A DNA stretch of 11,007 bases from contig JAGVUJ010000101.1 of the NCBI GenBank assembly GCA_019136325.1, forward strand, positions 1 to 11,007. Direction: 5' to 3'. Both the position numbers and the translations under genes were made by a program. The notes below the pieces were generated by a model. It was given only the letters and a program-made list of their open reading frames with translations. It had not been told where the DNA came from and did not search any database. This DNA is from Deltaproteobacteria bacterium. Its GTDB lineage: Bacteria > Desulfobacterota > Syntrophia > Syntrophales > Smithellaceae. Within the stretch, counting starts at the first letter, position 1. Every line of letters begins with the position of its first letter. This document shows, one piece after another, positions 1 to 5,722 of this stretch.

Positions 1-101
1 AAAAGAAGATAGAAAAAGATTGTAAATACTGGGATGCTGACGGTAACGGAACCATTACAGAAGATGAATATGTGAAACAGGTACTCAAGATTATGCGTTA
101 A
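1..101 (+). CDS. EF-hand domain protein, C-terminal fragment (5' end outside window)
   Basis: An open frame runs in from the left edge (first complete codon at base 3) and stops with TAA at 99-101. It encodes the last 32 residues of a protein. They contain one complete canonical EF-hand loop, DADGNGTITEDE, with D at loop positions 1 and 3, N at 5, G at 6, I at 8 and E at 12, followed by a short helix ending KQVLKIMR. This is the calcium-binding pattern of EF-hand proteins. Such proteins in bacteria are often small, exported or periplasmic, and carry two or more loops, but nothing upstream is visible here. It ends 43 bases before the SDR gene, so co-transcription is possible. Calcium binding is inferred from the loop residues alone. 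Confidence 0.75.
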   Translation, partial: KKIEKDCKYWDADGNGTITEDEYVKQVLKIMR

Positions 102-144
102 TTTTTTACCGGAAGCAGAAAAGAGGAAAAAAGGAGATACATTT

Positions 145-933
145 ATGGCGAAGAAAACAGAATCCGAAAGGAAAATAAACAAACCTCTTGCCGGGAAAAC
201 GGCTATTGTCACCGGCGCCAGTTCGGGCATCGGACGCGCGACGGCATTGACGCTGGCTCAGGCGGGCGCCGCCGTCGTCATTCAGGCCAGGCGTCAGGAT
301 AGGCTCGTCAAAGTGGCGTCGGATATTCAGGCAAAAGGAGGAAAAGCTCTCTCGATAACGGGCGATGCAAGCCTGTCATCCGATACAGACAGACTACTGG
401 AAAAAACATTGCAGTGGAAAGAAGGAGGATGTAAATATGATATCGTTGTGGTCAATGCCGGCCGGGGACTGGCGGGAGGAACGTTGTCGAGCGATCATTA
501 CCAATGGGAAGAAGTTTATCAGACCAATGTGCTCGGCGCGGCCTATCTGATGCGCTCCACAGCCGGATATTTTATTGAACGCAAAAAAGGAGATATTGTC
601 GCCGTCGGTTCCGTGGTGGGACGAAACATTTCACCGTTCAGCGCTTTTTACGGTTCCAGTAAATTTGCCGTCAACGCCATCGCCGAGGGACTGCGCCAGG
701 AAGTCTGCAAGTACGGCGTCCGGGTATCTCTGGTCATGCCGGGCATTGTCGTGAGCGAATTTCAGAAGGTGGCCGGCTATGATGAAGATAATTTCTACAA
801 AGGAATCGCTCATATGGGCAAACTGCTCAAACCGCAGGCGATAGCCGACGGAATCTGCTGGCTGCTTACACAGCCGCCAAGCGTGAATGTGAGTGAGATT
901 ATCATACGACCAACAGGCCAAAACTATCCGTAG
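145..933 (+). CDS. SDR family NAD(P)-dependent oxidoreductase
   Basis: This 262-residue protein has the usual length of a classical short-chain dehydrogenase/reductase and a single Rossmann domain. Visible motifs are the cofactor loop TGASSGIG (residues 23-30), NAG (104-106), the structural Asn in TNV (128), and a complete catalytic set: Ser156, Tyr169 and Lys173 in YGSSK. PG follows at 199-200. Basic residues after strand 2 (QARR, 47-50) favour NADP(H) over NAD(H), which is inference. The first 15 residues are a polar, Lys-rich extension before the domain. The ATG at 145 has a good AAGGAG eight bases upstream. The substrate cannot be read from the sequence; short-chain alcohols, ketones or acyl intermediates are all possible. 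The stop codon lies inside a perfect inverted repeat (929-958). The protein looks intact and cytosolic. Confidence 0.93.
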   Translation: MAKKTESERKINKPLAGKTAIVTGASSGIGRATALTLAQAGAAVVIQARRQDRLVKVASDIQAKGGKALSITGDASLSSDTDRLLEKTLQWKEGGCKYDIVVVNAGRGLAGGTLSSDHYQWEEVYQTNVLGAAYLMRSTAGYFIERKKGDIVAVGSVVGRNISPFSAFYGSSKFAVNAIAEGLRQEVCKYGVRVSLVMPGIVVSEFQKVAGYDEDNFYKGIAHMGKLLKPQAIADGICWLLTQPPSVNVSEIIIRPTGQNYP

Positions 934-958
934 AGTCTATTTATAAACAGACTCTACG
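929..958 (+). terminator. Perfect 10-bp inverted repeat at the end of the SDR gene
   Basis: CGTAGAGTCT (929-938) and AGACTCTACG (949-958) are perfect reverse complements separated by 10 bases. The TAG stop codon of the SDR gene (931-933) is inside the left arm. There is no T-tract after the stem, so it does not match a classical intrinsic terminator. It may be a 3'-end-stabilising hairpin, a Rho-assisted end, or a bidirectional stop signal. Confidence 0.5.
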
Positions 959-1011
959 CATTGAATGCTAAACCATAAAGAATGTCATTGATGTGAAAAA
1001 GGAGATGACAG

Positions 1012-1344
1012 TTGTTTTACAAGGCGAATCAAAATGGATATAAAGAAGTACTGCCGGGAATAAAGCTAAAAACCCTGGTGCATGGAGAAAAAACTCTTTT
1101 TACCGAATTCAGAATGAATGCCGGGGCTGTATTGCCAAAACACGCGCACATCCATGAGCAAACGGGTTATTTAATCGAAGGAGAAATCCGGCTAACGATA
1201 GGCCAAGAAACTTTTGAAGTTAAAAAGGGAGACAGTTGGTGCATCCCCGGCAACACCCAGCACAGCGCCGAAATTATAACGGACTCCGCAGCCATCGAGG
1301 TATTTTCACCCGTACGTGAGGACTATCTGCCGGAGAATCAATGA
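1012..1344 (+). CDS. Small cupin-domain protein (single-domain, metal-binding type)
   Basis: The 110-residue product is a single beta-barrel cupin. Cupin motif 1 is visible as the H44-A-H46-I-H48-E49 cluster followed by GYLIEGEI (52-59). Motif 2 is GDSWCIPGNTQH (73-84), with the conserved PG and H84. His44, His46 and His84 with Glu49 or Gln50 would form the usual divalent-metal site. Family members include small enzymes and ligand sensors, so the reaction cannot be named. The start is a TTG at 1012, chosen because AAGGAG (999-1004) sits seven bases upstream and no in-frame ATG precedes the domain. The last codon overlaps the start of the AlkD-like gene (ATGA at 1341-1344), so the two are translationally coupled. 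There is no signal peptide, and the protein is likely cytosolic. Confidence 0.88.
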   Translation: MFYKANQNGYKEVLPGIKLKTLVHGEKTLFTEFRMNAGAVLPKHAHIHEQTGYLIEGEIRLTIGQETFEVKKGDSWCIPGNTQHSAEIITDSAAIEVFSPVREDYLPENQ

Positions 1345-2051
1345 ACGTGAACGCGAACAAAATCAGCAAACGCCTGCAAAATATTGGCGACAAGGAAGAC
1401 GCCAACTTCCTGCAGGGATTTTTCAAAACCGGCCCCGGTCAGTACGGCGAAGGAGATATTTTTCTGGGCATCCGTGTTCCGGCCGTCAGAAAATTGGCCA
1501 AAGAATACAAGAATCTGCCGCTCGATGAAGTATTATCTCTCCTGAAATCTCCCTATCATGAAATCAGACTCTTCGCTCTCATCTCATTTGTCGACGCCTT
1601 CGACAGAGGCGATGAATCAACACAAAAGAAAATCTATGATCTGTATCTGGCGAATACCAGATACATCAATAACTGGGATCTGGTTGATCTCTCCGCACCC
1701 AATATTGTGGGAATGTTCTTGCTCACGAAAAGCAGAAAGCCGCTTTATCAATTGGCAAAATCAAAAAGCCTGTGGGAGCGGCGCATTGCAGTACTGGCCA
1801 CATTCTCTTTTATCAAAAACAATCAATTCGACGATTCACTGAAAATCGCCGAAATCCTTTTGAAGGATAAAGAAGATCTGATTCACAAGGCCACCGGCTG
1901 GATGCTGCGGGAAATCGGCAAACGCGATATTGAGTGCGCGGAAGAATTTCTTAAAACGCATTGCCGGACAATGCCCCGCACCATGCTGCGTTATGCGATA
2001 GAAAGATTTTCTCCCGGCCAAAGGAAAAGATTTTTAGAAGCAAAAGCCTGA
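1341..2051 (+). CDS. DNA alkylation repair protein, AlkD-type HEAT-repeat DNA glycosylase
   Basis: The 236-residue length matches Bacillus cereus AlkD (about 237), an all-helical HEAT-like glycosylase that excises N3- and N7-alkylated purines without base flipping. Residues known to matter in AlkD have counterparts here: Trp112 and Asp116 in NWDLVD (AlkD Trp109 and Asp113), Arg148 in WERRIAV (AlkD Arg148) and Trp187 in GWMLRE (AlkD Trp187). Helical repeats run through the whole protein. The GIRVPAVRKLAK segment (43-54) is typical of the family N-terminus. The start overlaps the cupin stop by four bases (ATGA), and no separate strong ribosome site is needed if translation is coupled. The role inferred is base-excision repair of alkylated DNA in the cytosol. 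Assignment to the family is firm; substrate range is inference. Confidence 0.9.
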   Translation: MNVNANKISKRLQNIGDKEDANFLQGFFKTGPGQYGEGDIFLGIRVPAVRKLAKEYKNLPLDEVLSLLKSPYHEIRLFALISFVDAFDRGDESTQKKIYDLYLANTRYINNWDLVDLSAPNIVGMFLLTKSRKPLYQLAKSKSLWERRIAVLATFSFIKNNQFDDSLKIAEILLKDKEDLIHKATGWMLREIGKRDIECAEEFLKTHCRTMPRTMLRYAIERFSPGQRKRFLEAKA

Positions 2052-2153
2052 TGCCGTGACCCTGATCTCCTTTTAAGCAAATTTCACCTTGACCACCAGA
2101 GTTACCTTTTGTATACACGCTCACAAAATGAATCATTCGGCAGATCATAAAAC

Positions 2154-2663
2154 ATGGGACGTGAAAAAATAAGAAGATCAAACACAAAAAAGGTTGATGT
2201 CAAATCATCATCATCGAATGGCAAACGCCGCATCCAGGTGCGCAAATCCGGCATTCACGGCAGGGGAGTGTTTGCCATTCGTCCCATTAAAGCCGGCGAA
2301 ACGCTTTTGGAATACAAGGGCGAAATTATCACCTGGAAGAAAGCTCTGGCCCGTCACCCGCACGACAAAAGCCAACCCCATCACACCTTCTATTTTCATC
2401 TGGATGACGGGCACGTCATCGACGCCAAGTACAACGGCAATTCCGCGAGATGGATTAATCATTCATGCAAGCCTAATCTGGAAGCAGAACAGGACGGCAA
2501 TCGCGTTTTCCTTAAAGCATTGCGGAATATAAAAACCGGAGAAGAACTTTCTTACGATTACAGTCTGATGATCGACTCCCGTAAAACAGCAAAACTCAAA
2601 AAAGAATACGCCTGTTTCTGCGGCGCCGCCAACTGCCGGGGCACCATGCTCGAATGTAAATAA
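2154..2663 (+). CDS. SET-domain protein, putative protein-lysine methyltransferase
   Basis: The 169-residue product has a complete SET core and a cysteine-rich post-SET tail. Visible parts are the N-terminal GRGVFA strand (36-41), the pseudo-knot motif NSARWINHSCKPN (96-108), GEELSYDY (129-136), and CFCGAANCRGTM (154-165) with Cys154, Cys156 and Cys161. In the family, these cysteines plus the one in NHSC (Cys105) bind one zinc and close the lysine channel. The first 25 residues are strongly basic and Ser/Lys-rich, possibly a nucleic-acid-binding tail. The family transfers methyl groups from S-adenosylmethionine to protein lysines. The bacterial target is unknown; a nucleoid or ribosomal protein is a guess. 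No strong Shine-Dalgarno precedes the ATG at 2154, so the exact start is uncertain. It follows the AlkD-like gene by 102 bases. Confidence 0.9.
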   Translation: MGREKIRRSNTKKVDVKSSSSNGKRRIQVRKSGIHGRGVFAIRPIKAGETLLEYKGEIITWKKALARHPHDKSQPHHTFYFHLDDGHVIDAKYNGNSARWINHSCKPNLEAEQDGNRVFLKALRNIKTGEELSYDYSLMIDSRKTAKLKKEYACFCGAANCRGTMLECK

Positions 2664-2711
2664 CGGTGTCTTTTTTTACCGGGTTAACGACTTCGCACGG
2701 GGATTTTCTTA

Positions 2712-2739
2712 TTGCATAAAAAACGAAATGAGGTATATT
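2712..2739 (+). promoter_or_regulatory. Candidate sigma70-type promoter upstream of the NTF2-like gene
   Basis: TTGCAT (2712-2717) and TATATT (2734-2739) are separated by 16 bases. The -10 box is one base from consensus; the -35 is only half-matching. It lies about 50 bases before the next gene. This is a pattern match only. Confidence 0.35.
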
Positions 2740-2792
2740 TTAGCCAGTAAGATTCTCGATGCGTCGAAAAAATATTTCTGCGGGATTTGCTC

Positions 2793-3182
2793 ATGATTCA
2801 AGACACCGTGGCCGCATGGCACAAACTACTCAAAACAAAAGATGCAGCCGGATTGGATGATATTCTGGCTGATAATGTTGTGTTTTATTCGCCTGTTGTT
2901 CACACGCCCCAGGCAGGGAAACCCATCACCACTCTTTATCTTGCCGCAGCACTTCATGTTTTCGTCAATGACAGTTTCAAATATTTGAGAGAAGTTGTCT
3001 CCGGCAACAATGCCGTTCTGGAATTTACCACCGTCATAGACGGAATCACCGTTAACGGCGTCGACATGCTCACCTGGAACGCCGACGGAAAGATTACAGA
3101 ATTCAAAGTCATGGTTCGCCCGCTAAAAGCCATCAACCTGATCCACAGGATGATGGCCGACATGCTGGAAAAAATGAAATAA
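2793..3182 (+). CDS. NTF2/SnoaL-like domain protein, function unknown
   Basis: This 129-residue protein begins MIQDTVAAWHKLL and has the layout of the NTF2-like alpha+beta cone fold. An N-terminal helix is followed by a D-x-LADNVVFYSPVV segment (about residues 22-36), a middle helix, and strands ending in GKITEFKVMVRPLKA. The segment DNVVFYSP is typical of SnoaL-like members, which line a hydrophobic pocket and act as isomerases, cyclases or ligand-binding proteins. No catalytic set can be assigned, so the activity is unknown. I start it at ATG 2793; a TTG two codons upstream (2787) is also open, and only a weak GCGGG lies upstream. No signal peptide is seen. It appears to stand alone, with its own candidate promoter. 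Confidence 0.75.
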   Translation: MIQDTVAAWHKLLKTKDAAGLDDILADNVVFYSPVVHTPQAGKPITTLYLAAALHVFVNDSFKYLREVVSGNNAVLEFTTVIDGITVNGVDMLTWNADGKITEFKVMVRPLKAINLIHRMMADMLEKMK

Positions 3183-3196
3183 AAACAGGCCTGTTT
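3183..3196. repeat. 14-bp perfect palindrome just after the NTF2-like gene
   Basis: AAACAGGCCTGTTT directly follows the stop codon. It could form only a small hairpin with a tight loop and has only a short T-run, so any role as a terminator or protein site is weakly supported. Confidence 0.25.
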
Positions 3197-3330
3197 CCAT
3201 ATAGTTTCATTGTTCTTTACGGGTTGCAAATACGTTCAGTATTTTCAACGATTCATTTACGCAGCGGTTCCCGGCTTTAAGATTATCTGAACAAACACTG
3301 TATTTTTCTTCTTTCAATAAAAACGAATCA

Positions 3331-3339
3331 TGCTATGAT
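3331..3339 (+). promoter_or_regulatory. Candidate extended -10 promoter for the lipoprotein gene
   Basis: TGCTATGAT (3331-3339) fits the extended -10 form TGn-TATGAT, with TATGAT one base from TATAAT. A poor -35 (CTTTCA, 3311-3316) lies 17 bases upstream, as expected when TGn compensates. It is about 55 bases before the start codon at 3395. Confidence 0.35.
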
Positions 3340-3394
3340 CTATTCGACGAACAGAAAATAACTTTTTGATGTGACGATTGAGGGGGACTGTGAA

Positions 3395-3829
3395 ATGAAA
3401 AGAACATATTGGGTCACTCTTTTAATGTTCTTTTTTATAATATTTTCAACCGGATGCGATCGGAATCAGTCCTCCGAGCAACCATCCGTATTGAACCAGG
3501 ACCTGAGCGAAAAATACGGATTACTGGAGAAATGCGGCAACCAGGCTGAAGAATGGTTTAAAGTTTATCAGCAAAATTATCCCGGTGATAAACTGACCTA
3601 TAAAAATCATTTCAACACCAGGCAGAATAAATGTTTTATCTATATAACATCTTTTCAATCGGGCGGTTATCAGACGTTGAGTCTTTTTGATGTCAGTGAA
3701 AACAAAAAATACGGAAGTTGTGTAGGCGCCATCGATGATGAAGAACACTTCGCGTGTGCTTTTCTTAATAAAGATGTGAAGAGCAAAACGGAATGGGATT
3801 CGCTTGTAAAACCTTTTATGGAAGAATGA
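3395..3829 (+). CDS. Putative lipoprotein, function unknown
   Basis: The 144-residue product begins MKRTYW, followed by a hydrophobic run (7-17) and FSTGC, which fits a type II signal peptide with lipidation at Cys21. The -3 residue is Ser rather than the preferred Leu, so the lipobox is slightly weak. After the cysteine comes a low-complexity Asn/Ser/Gln linker (about 22-37) and then a globular part with four further cysteines (in EKCGN, NKCFI, GSCVG and FACAF), which could make two disulfides in the periplasm. I recognise no family. The start at ATG 3395 is preferred over the upstream in-frame GTG at 3371 because GAGGGGG sits just before it and because it places the basic residues directly before the hydrophobic stretch. 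It lies 42 bases before the next small gene. Confidence 0.72.
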   Translation: MKRTYWVTLLMFFFIIFSTGCDRNQSSEQPSVLNQDLSEKYGLLEKCGNQAEEWFKVYQQNYPGDKLTYKNHFNTRQNKCFIYITSFQSGGYQTLSLFDVSENKKYGSCVGAIDDEEHFACAFLNKDVKSKTEWDSLVKPFMEE

Positions 3830-3871
3830 AAGCCGTGAAGTATTTTTTCTATACAAGGAGGATAATGACCT

Positions 3872-4069
3872 ATGGCGCAGAAAGAAATAAGCAGAGAAGA
3901 TATGATTAAAAAGCTGGTAGCCGCTGATTTAAACGGCCTGACGGCAGAAAAAAGCATCAGATTTTTGGAACGAATTCTTCACAGCGGCTGGAAAGGCTAT
4001 AATGAAATGTCCGATAAGGAACTGATGGAAATATACAAGCACAAGGAGTTCAGGAAGGAAATTCGATAA
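3872..4069 (+). CDS. Small hypothetical protein, 65 residues, charged and helical
   Basis: This short frame has a strong ribosome site, AAGGAGG at 3855-3861, ten bases before the ATG. That supports real translation. The product is rich in Lys, Glu, Ile and Leu, with no membrane segment or cysteine, and probably folds as two or three helices (around residues 6-18, 23-37 and 46-64). I do not recognise a family. A competing ATG at 3865 in another frame opens only 14 codons and is too close to the ribosome site. It follows the lipoprotein gene by 42 bases on the same strand and could share its transcript. Confidence 0.6.
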   Translation: MAQKEISREDMIKKLVAADLNGLTAEKSIRFLERILHSGWKGYNEMSDKELMEIYKHKEFRKEIR

Positions 4070-4176
4070 GAGTCATGGTGTTTCGAGGAGTTCACCTGAA
4101 GCAAACAAATTATTATCTGGTCAAAAAACATCGCGGATCGTCATAAAATCAACAACAAGCTTCCTGTCTTCATATC

Positions 4177-4632
4177 TTAATATATTTTCATCTGGCAGCC
4201 GCCGGCGATGGTGGCGCCCAATTCAAAGCATTGATCAAGAATTTCCAGCGTAATTTTTCCTTTGGCGATGACCGGCGCAAAAACAGTCTTGAATTTATAG
4301 CCCAGCGCGATGCGATCGATAGCTCTTAATGCACCTGTGCCGTCGTTGCCCGCACTGATGAAAACAGCAAAAGGTTTGCGGAAAACTTTTTCATGCGTGC
4401 CGTAATAGGTGCGGTCGAAAAAATCCTTCACCATCCCGGACATGTAGCCGAAATTCTCCGGCGTGCCGATGGCCACACCGTCGACCGACAACAAATCTTC
4501 CACCGTAGCATCAGCGGCTTTTTTTAAAATGACTTCTACCCCCTCGATGGATTGTGCGCCTTGAGCAACGGCATTAGCCATCTTTTCTGTATTGCCGCTT
4601 TGAGAATGATAAACGATTAATATTTTAGCCAT
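4177..4632 (-). CDS. Flavodoxin-family protein (FMN-binding, WrbA/flavodoxin-like fold)
   Basis: The 151-residue protein begins MAKILIVYHSQSGNTEKMA. The SQSGNT loop (10-15) is the FMN-phosphate-binding signature of flavodoxins. The second flavin loop, TPENFGYMSG (57-66), and KDFFDR (69-74) resemble the NAD(P)H:quinone-oxidoreductase/WrbA side of the superfamily, though it is shorter than WrbA itself (about 200). It would act in the cytosol as an electron carrier or flavin reductase. The start at 4632 is chosen because AAAGG sits about eight bases upstream; an ATG nine codons earlier (4659) adds a stretch outside the fold. It is transcribed away from arsR, with about 164 bases between the two start codons. 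It is not ArsH, whose motifs differ. A link to the arsenic cluster is inferred only from position. Confidence 0.88.
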   Translation of the reverse strand: MAKILIVYHSQSGNTEKMANAVAQGAQSIEGVEVILKKAADATVEDLLSVDGVAIGTPENFGYMSGMVKDFFDRTYYGTHEKVFRKPFAVFISAGNDGTGALRAIDRIALGYKFKTVFAPVIAKGKITLEILDQCFELGATIAGGCQMKIY

Positions 4633-4736
4633 AACGTCTGCCTTTAGGAAAACAATCATACCTTAAAAGCAGTAGAAGGGCAAAACAAAACCGGCTACTG
4701 ATCCTCACGCGATATGATCATGTTATAATAATTATC

Positions 4737-4765
4737 TTGACAACAGCAGGCCGGAGAACTATATT
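4737..4765 (+). promoter_or_regulatory. Strong sigma70-type promoter of arsR
   Basis: TTGACA (4737-4742), a perfect -35 box, is followed after exactly 17 bases by TATATT (4760-4765), one base from the -10 consensus. It ends 31 bases before the arsR start codon and is the best promoter match in the window. It would drive arsR and the two genes behind it. Confidence 0.8.
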
Positions 4766-4781
4766 CCAAAATAAGAATATA
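4760..4781. promoter_or_regulatory. Probable ArsR operator: inverted repeat over the -10 box
   Basis: TATATTC (4760-4766) and GAATATA (4775-4781) are perfect reverse complements spaced by eight bases. The left arm contains the whole -10 box. ArsR/SmtB repressors typically bind AT-rich imperfect dyads over their own promoter, so this placement suggests autorepression released by As(III) or Sb(III). Binding itself is inferred. Confidence 0.65.
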
Positions 4782-4796
4782 TCTGGATGATGCTTT

Positions 4797-5144
4797 ATGG
4801 ATGATTTTATTAATGTAATGAAGGCGCTTTCCGATCCAAACCGGGTGCGAATGATTAAACTGCTCCAGAATAAACCTCTTTGCGTCTGCGAGCTTCAACA
4901 GCTTCTGTCCATCCCTCAACCGGCTGTTTCCAAACATATGAAAGTATTGGAAAAGGCAATGATGGTTAGGGGAAGCAAAGAGGGCTTGTGGGTTAATTAC
5001 GCACTTGATCACGGCAGTTCAAATCCTTACGCGGCGGCGATTCTGGGCAATCTCCGGCACTGGTTGTGCGATGATTCGGTGCTGCGTAAAATGGAAAAGA
5101 ATCTGCCGGATGTCAAAAGGCACACTGCTTGCAAAAAAGCATAA
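4797..5144 (+). CDS. arsR: ArsR/SmtB-family metalloid-responsive transcriptional repressor
   Basis: This 115-residue winged helix-turn-helix protein carries ALSDPNRVRMIKLL (10-23), the recognition region IPQPAVSKHMKVLEKA (39-54) and a wing around 56-70. The segment PLCVCELQQLL has Cys29 and Cys31 in the position of the ELCVCDL motif that binds As(III)/Sb(III) in the plasmid R773 ArsR. Further cysteines at 91 and 112 could provide a third ligand. The family represses its operon as a dimer and leaves DNA when metalloid binds. The promoter and an overlapping dyad lie just upstream (4737-4781). It is the first gene of the arsenic cluster, 26 bases before the thioredoxin-fusion gene. Arsenic as the inducer is supported by the CVC motif and by acr3 two genes downstream. 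Confidence 0.93.
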   Translation: MDDFINVMKALSDPNRVRMIKLLQNKPLCVCELQQLLSIPQPAVSKHMKVLEKAMMVRGSKEGLWVNYALDHGSSNPYAAAILGNLRHWLCDDSVLRKMEKNLPDVKRHTACKKA

Positions 5145-5170
5145 CGTATTCTGACAAAGGAATATTGATA

Positions 5171-5674
5171 ATGGAAAACACAATAACGCAGATTCGGGTG
5201 GAAGGAAGGCCGACGGGAGTTGTCGGTCTGGAATCTGTCCTCGGGGCTATTGTCGAATGGGCCGAAGGCAAAACGGACGGAGAAATTATCGCAGAGCTGT
5301 TGAGCCGCGTCGAAAAACGAAACTATATCCCCTCTTCCATCAAACAAGCCTATGGCAAGGCGCTGTTACGCGAATATAAAAAGGCCATCGGTGAAGACGT
5401 GGAGGAAGAACCGCTTGTCGGGCTGGAGGTTTTCATTCTGGGACCGGGCTGCGCACAGTGTTCTTCCCTGGAAACGAATGTCCGCGACGTGATGGCCGAA
5501 ATGAATCTGGCCGGTGATCTGACGCATGTGACCGATATAAAGGAAATCGGAAGGTATGGCGTCATGGGCGTCCCCGCGCTGATTATCAACGGGAAAGTGG
5601 TCGCGGTGGGCAGCGTACCGGAAAAAAATAACATCCGGCAGTGGCTGGCCGAGGCCGCTGAAAAAATGGAGTAA
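5171..5674 (+). CDS. Two-domain mini-thioredoxin: uncharacterised N-terminal domain plus TM0996-type thioredoxin
   Basis: The 167-residue protein has two parts. Residues 1-75 form an uncharacterised domain with RVEGRPTGVVGLE (9-21), a helical middle and RNYIPSSIKQAYGKALLREY (50-69). Residues 85-163 form a compact redox-active thioredoxin fold of the TM0996/MTH895 type, with CAQC (94-97), GVMGVP containing the cis-Pro (135), and no extra thioredoxin helices. CxxC with cis-Pro indicates a functional dithiol. The start at ATG 5171 has AAAGGA about ten bases upstream; a longer frame from 5129 would overlap arsR and lacks such a site. It sits between arsR and acr3, so it is likely under ArsR control. 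A role in thiol-dependent As handling, such as supplying electrons or passing As(III) to Acr3, is inference. The C-terminal half is clearly paralogous to the protein at 6993-7226. Confidence 0.85.
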   Translation: MENTITQIRVEGRPTGVVGLESVLGAIVEWAEGKTDGEIIAELLSRVEKRNYIPSSIKQAYGKALLREYKKAIGEDVEEEPLVGLEVFILGPGCAQCSSLETNVRDVMAEMNLAGDLTHVTDIKEIGRYGVMGVPALIINGKVVAVGSVPEKNNIRQWLAEAAEKME

Positions 5675-5722
5675 AATTGCCATTGTATTTTAAAAAACCA
5701 CGCACAAGAAAGGGCCCCGCCG

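Noticed and set aside
2664..2681. T7 run at 2671-2677 after the SET gene as an intrinsic terminator
   Set aside because: No stable stem precedes the T-run; only a four-base CGGT/ACCG pairing spans it, with the T-run in the loop.
3371..3394. GTG start eight codons upstream for the lipoprotein
   Set aside because: It would place the ribosome site inside the coding region and add acidic residues before the signal peptide; ATG 3395 fits better.
4177..4632. Idea that the flavodoxin is ArsH
   Set aside because: Its SQSGNT FMN loop and TPENFGYMSG segment are flavodoxin/WrbA-like; ArsH belongs to a different NADPH-FMN reductase group and is longer.
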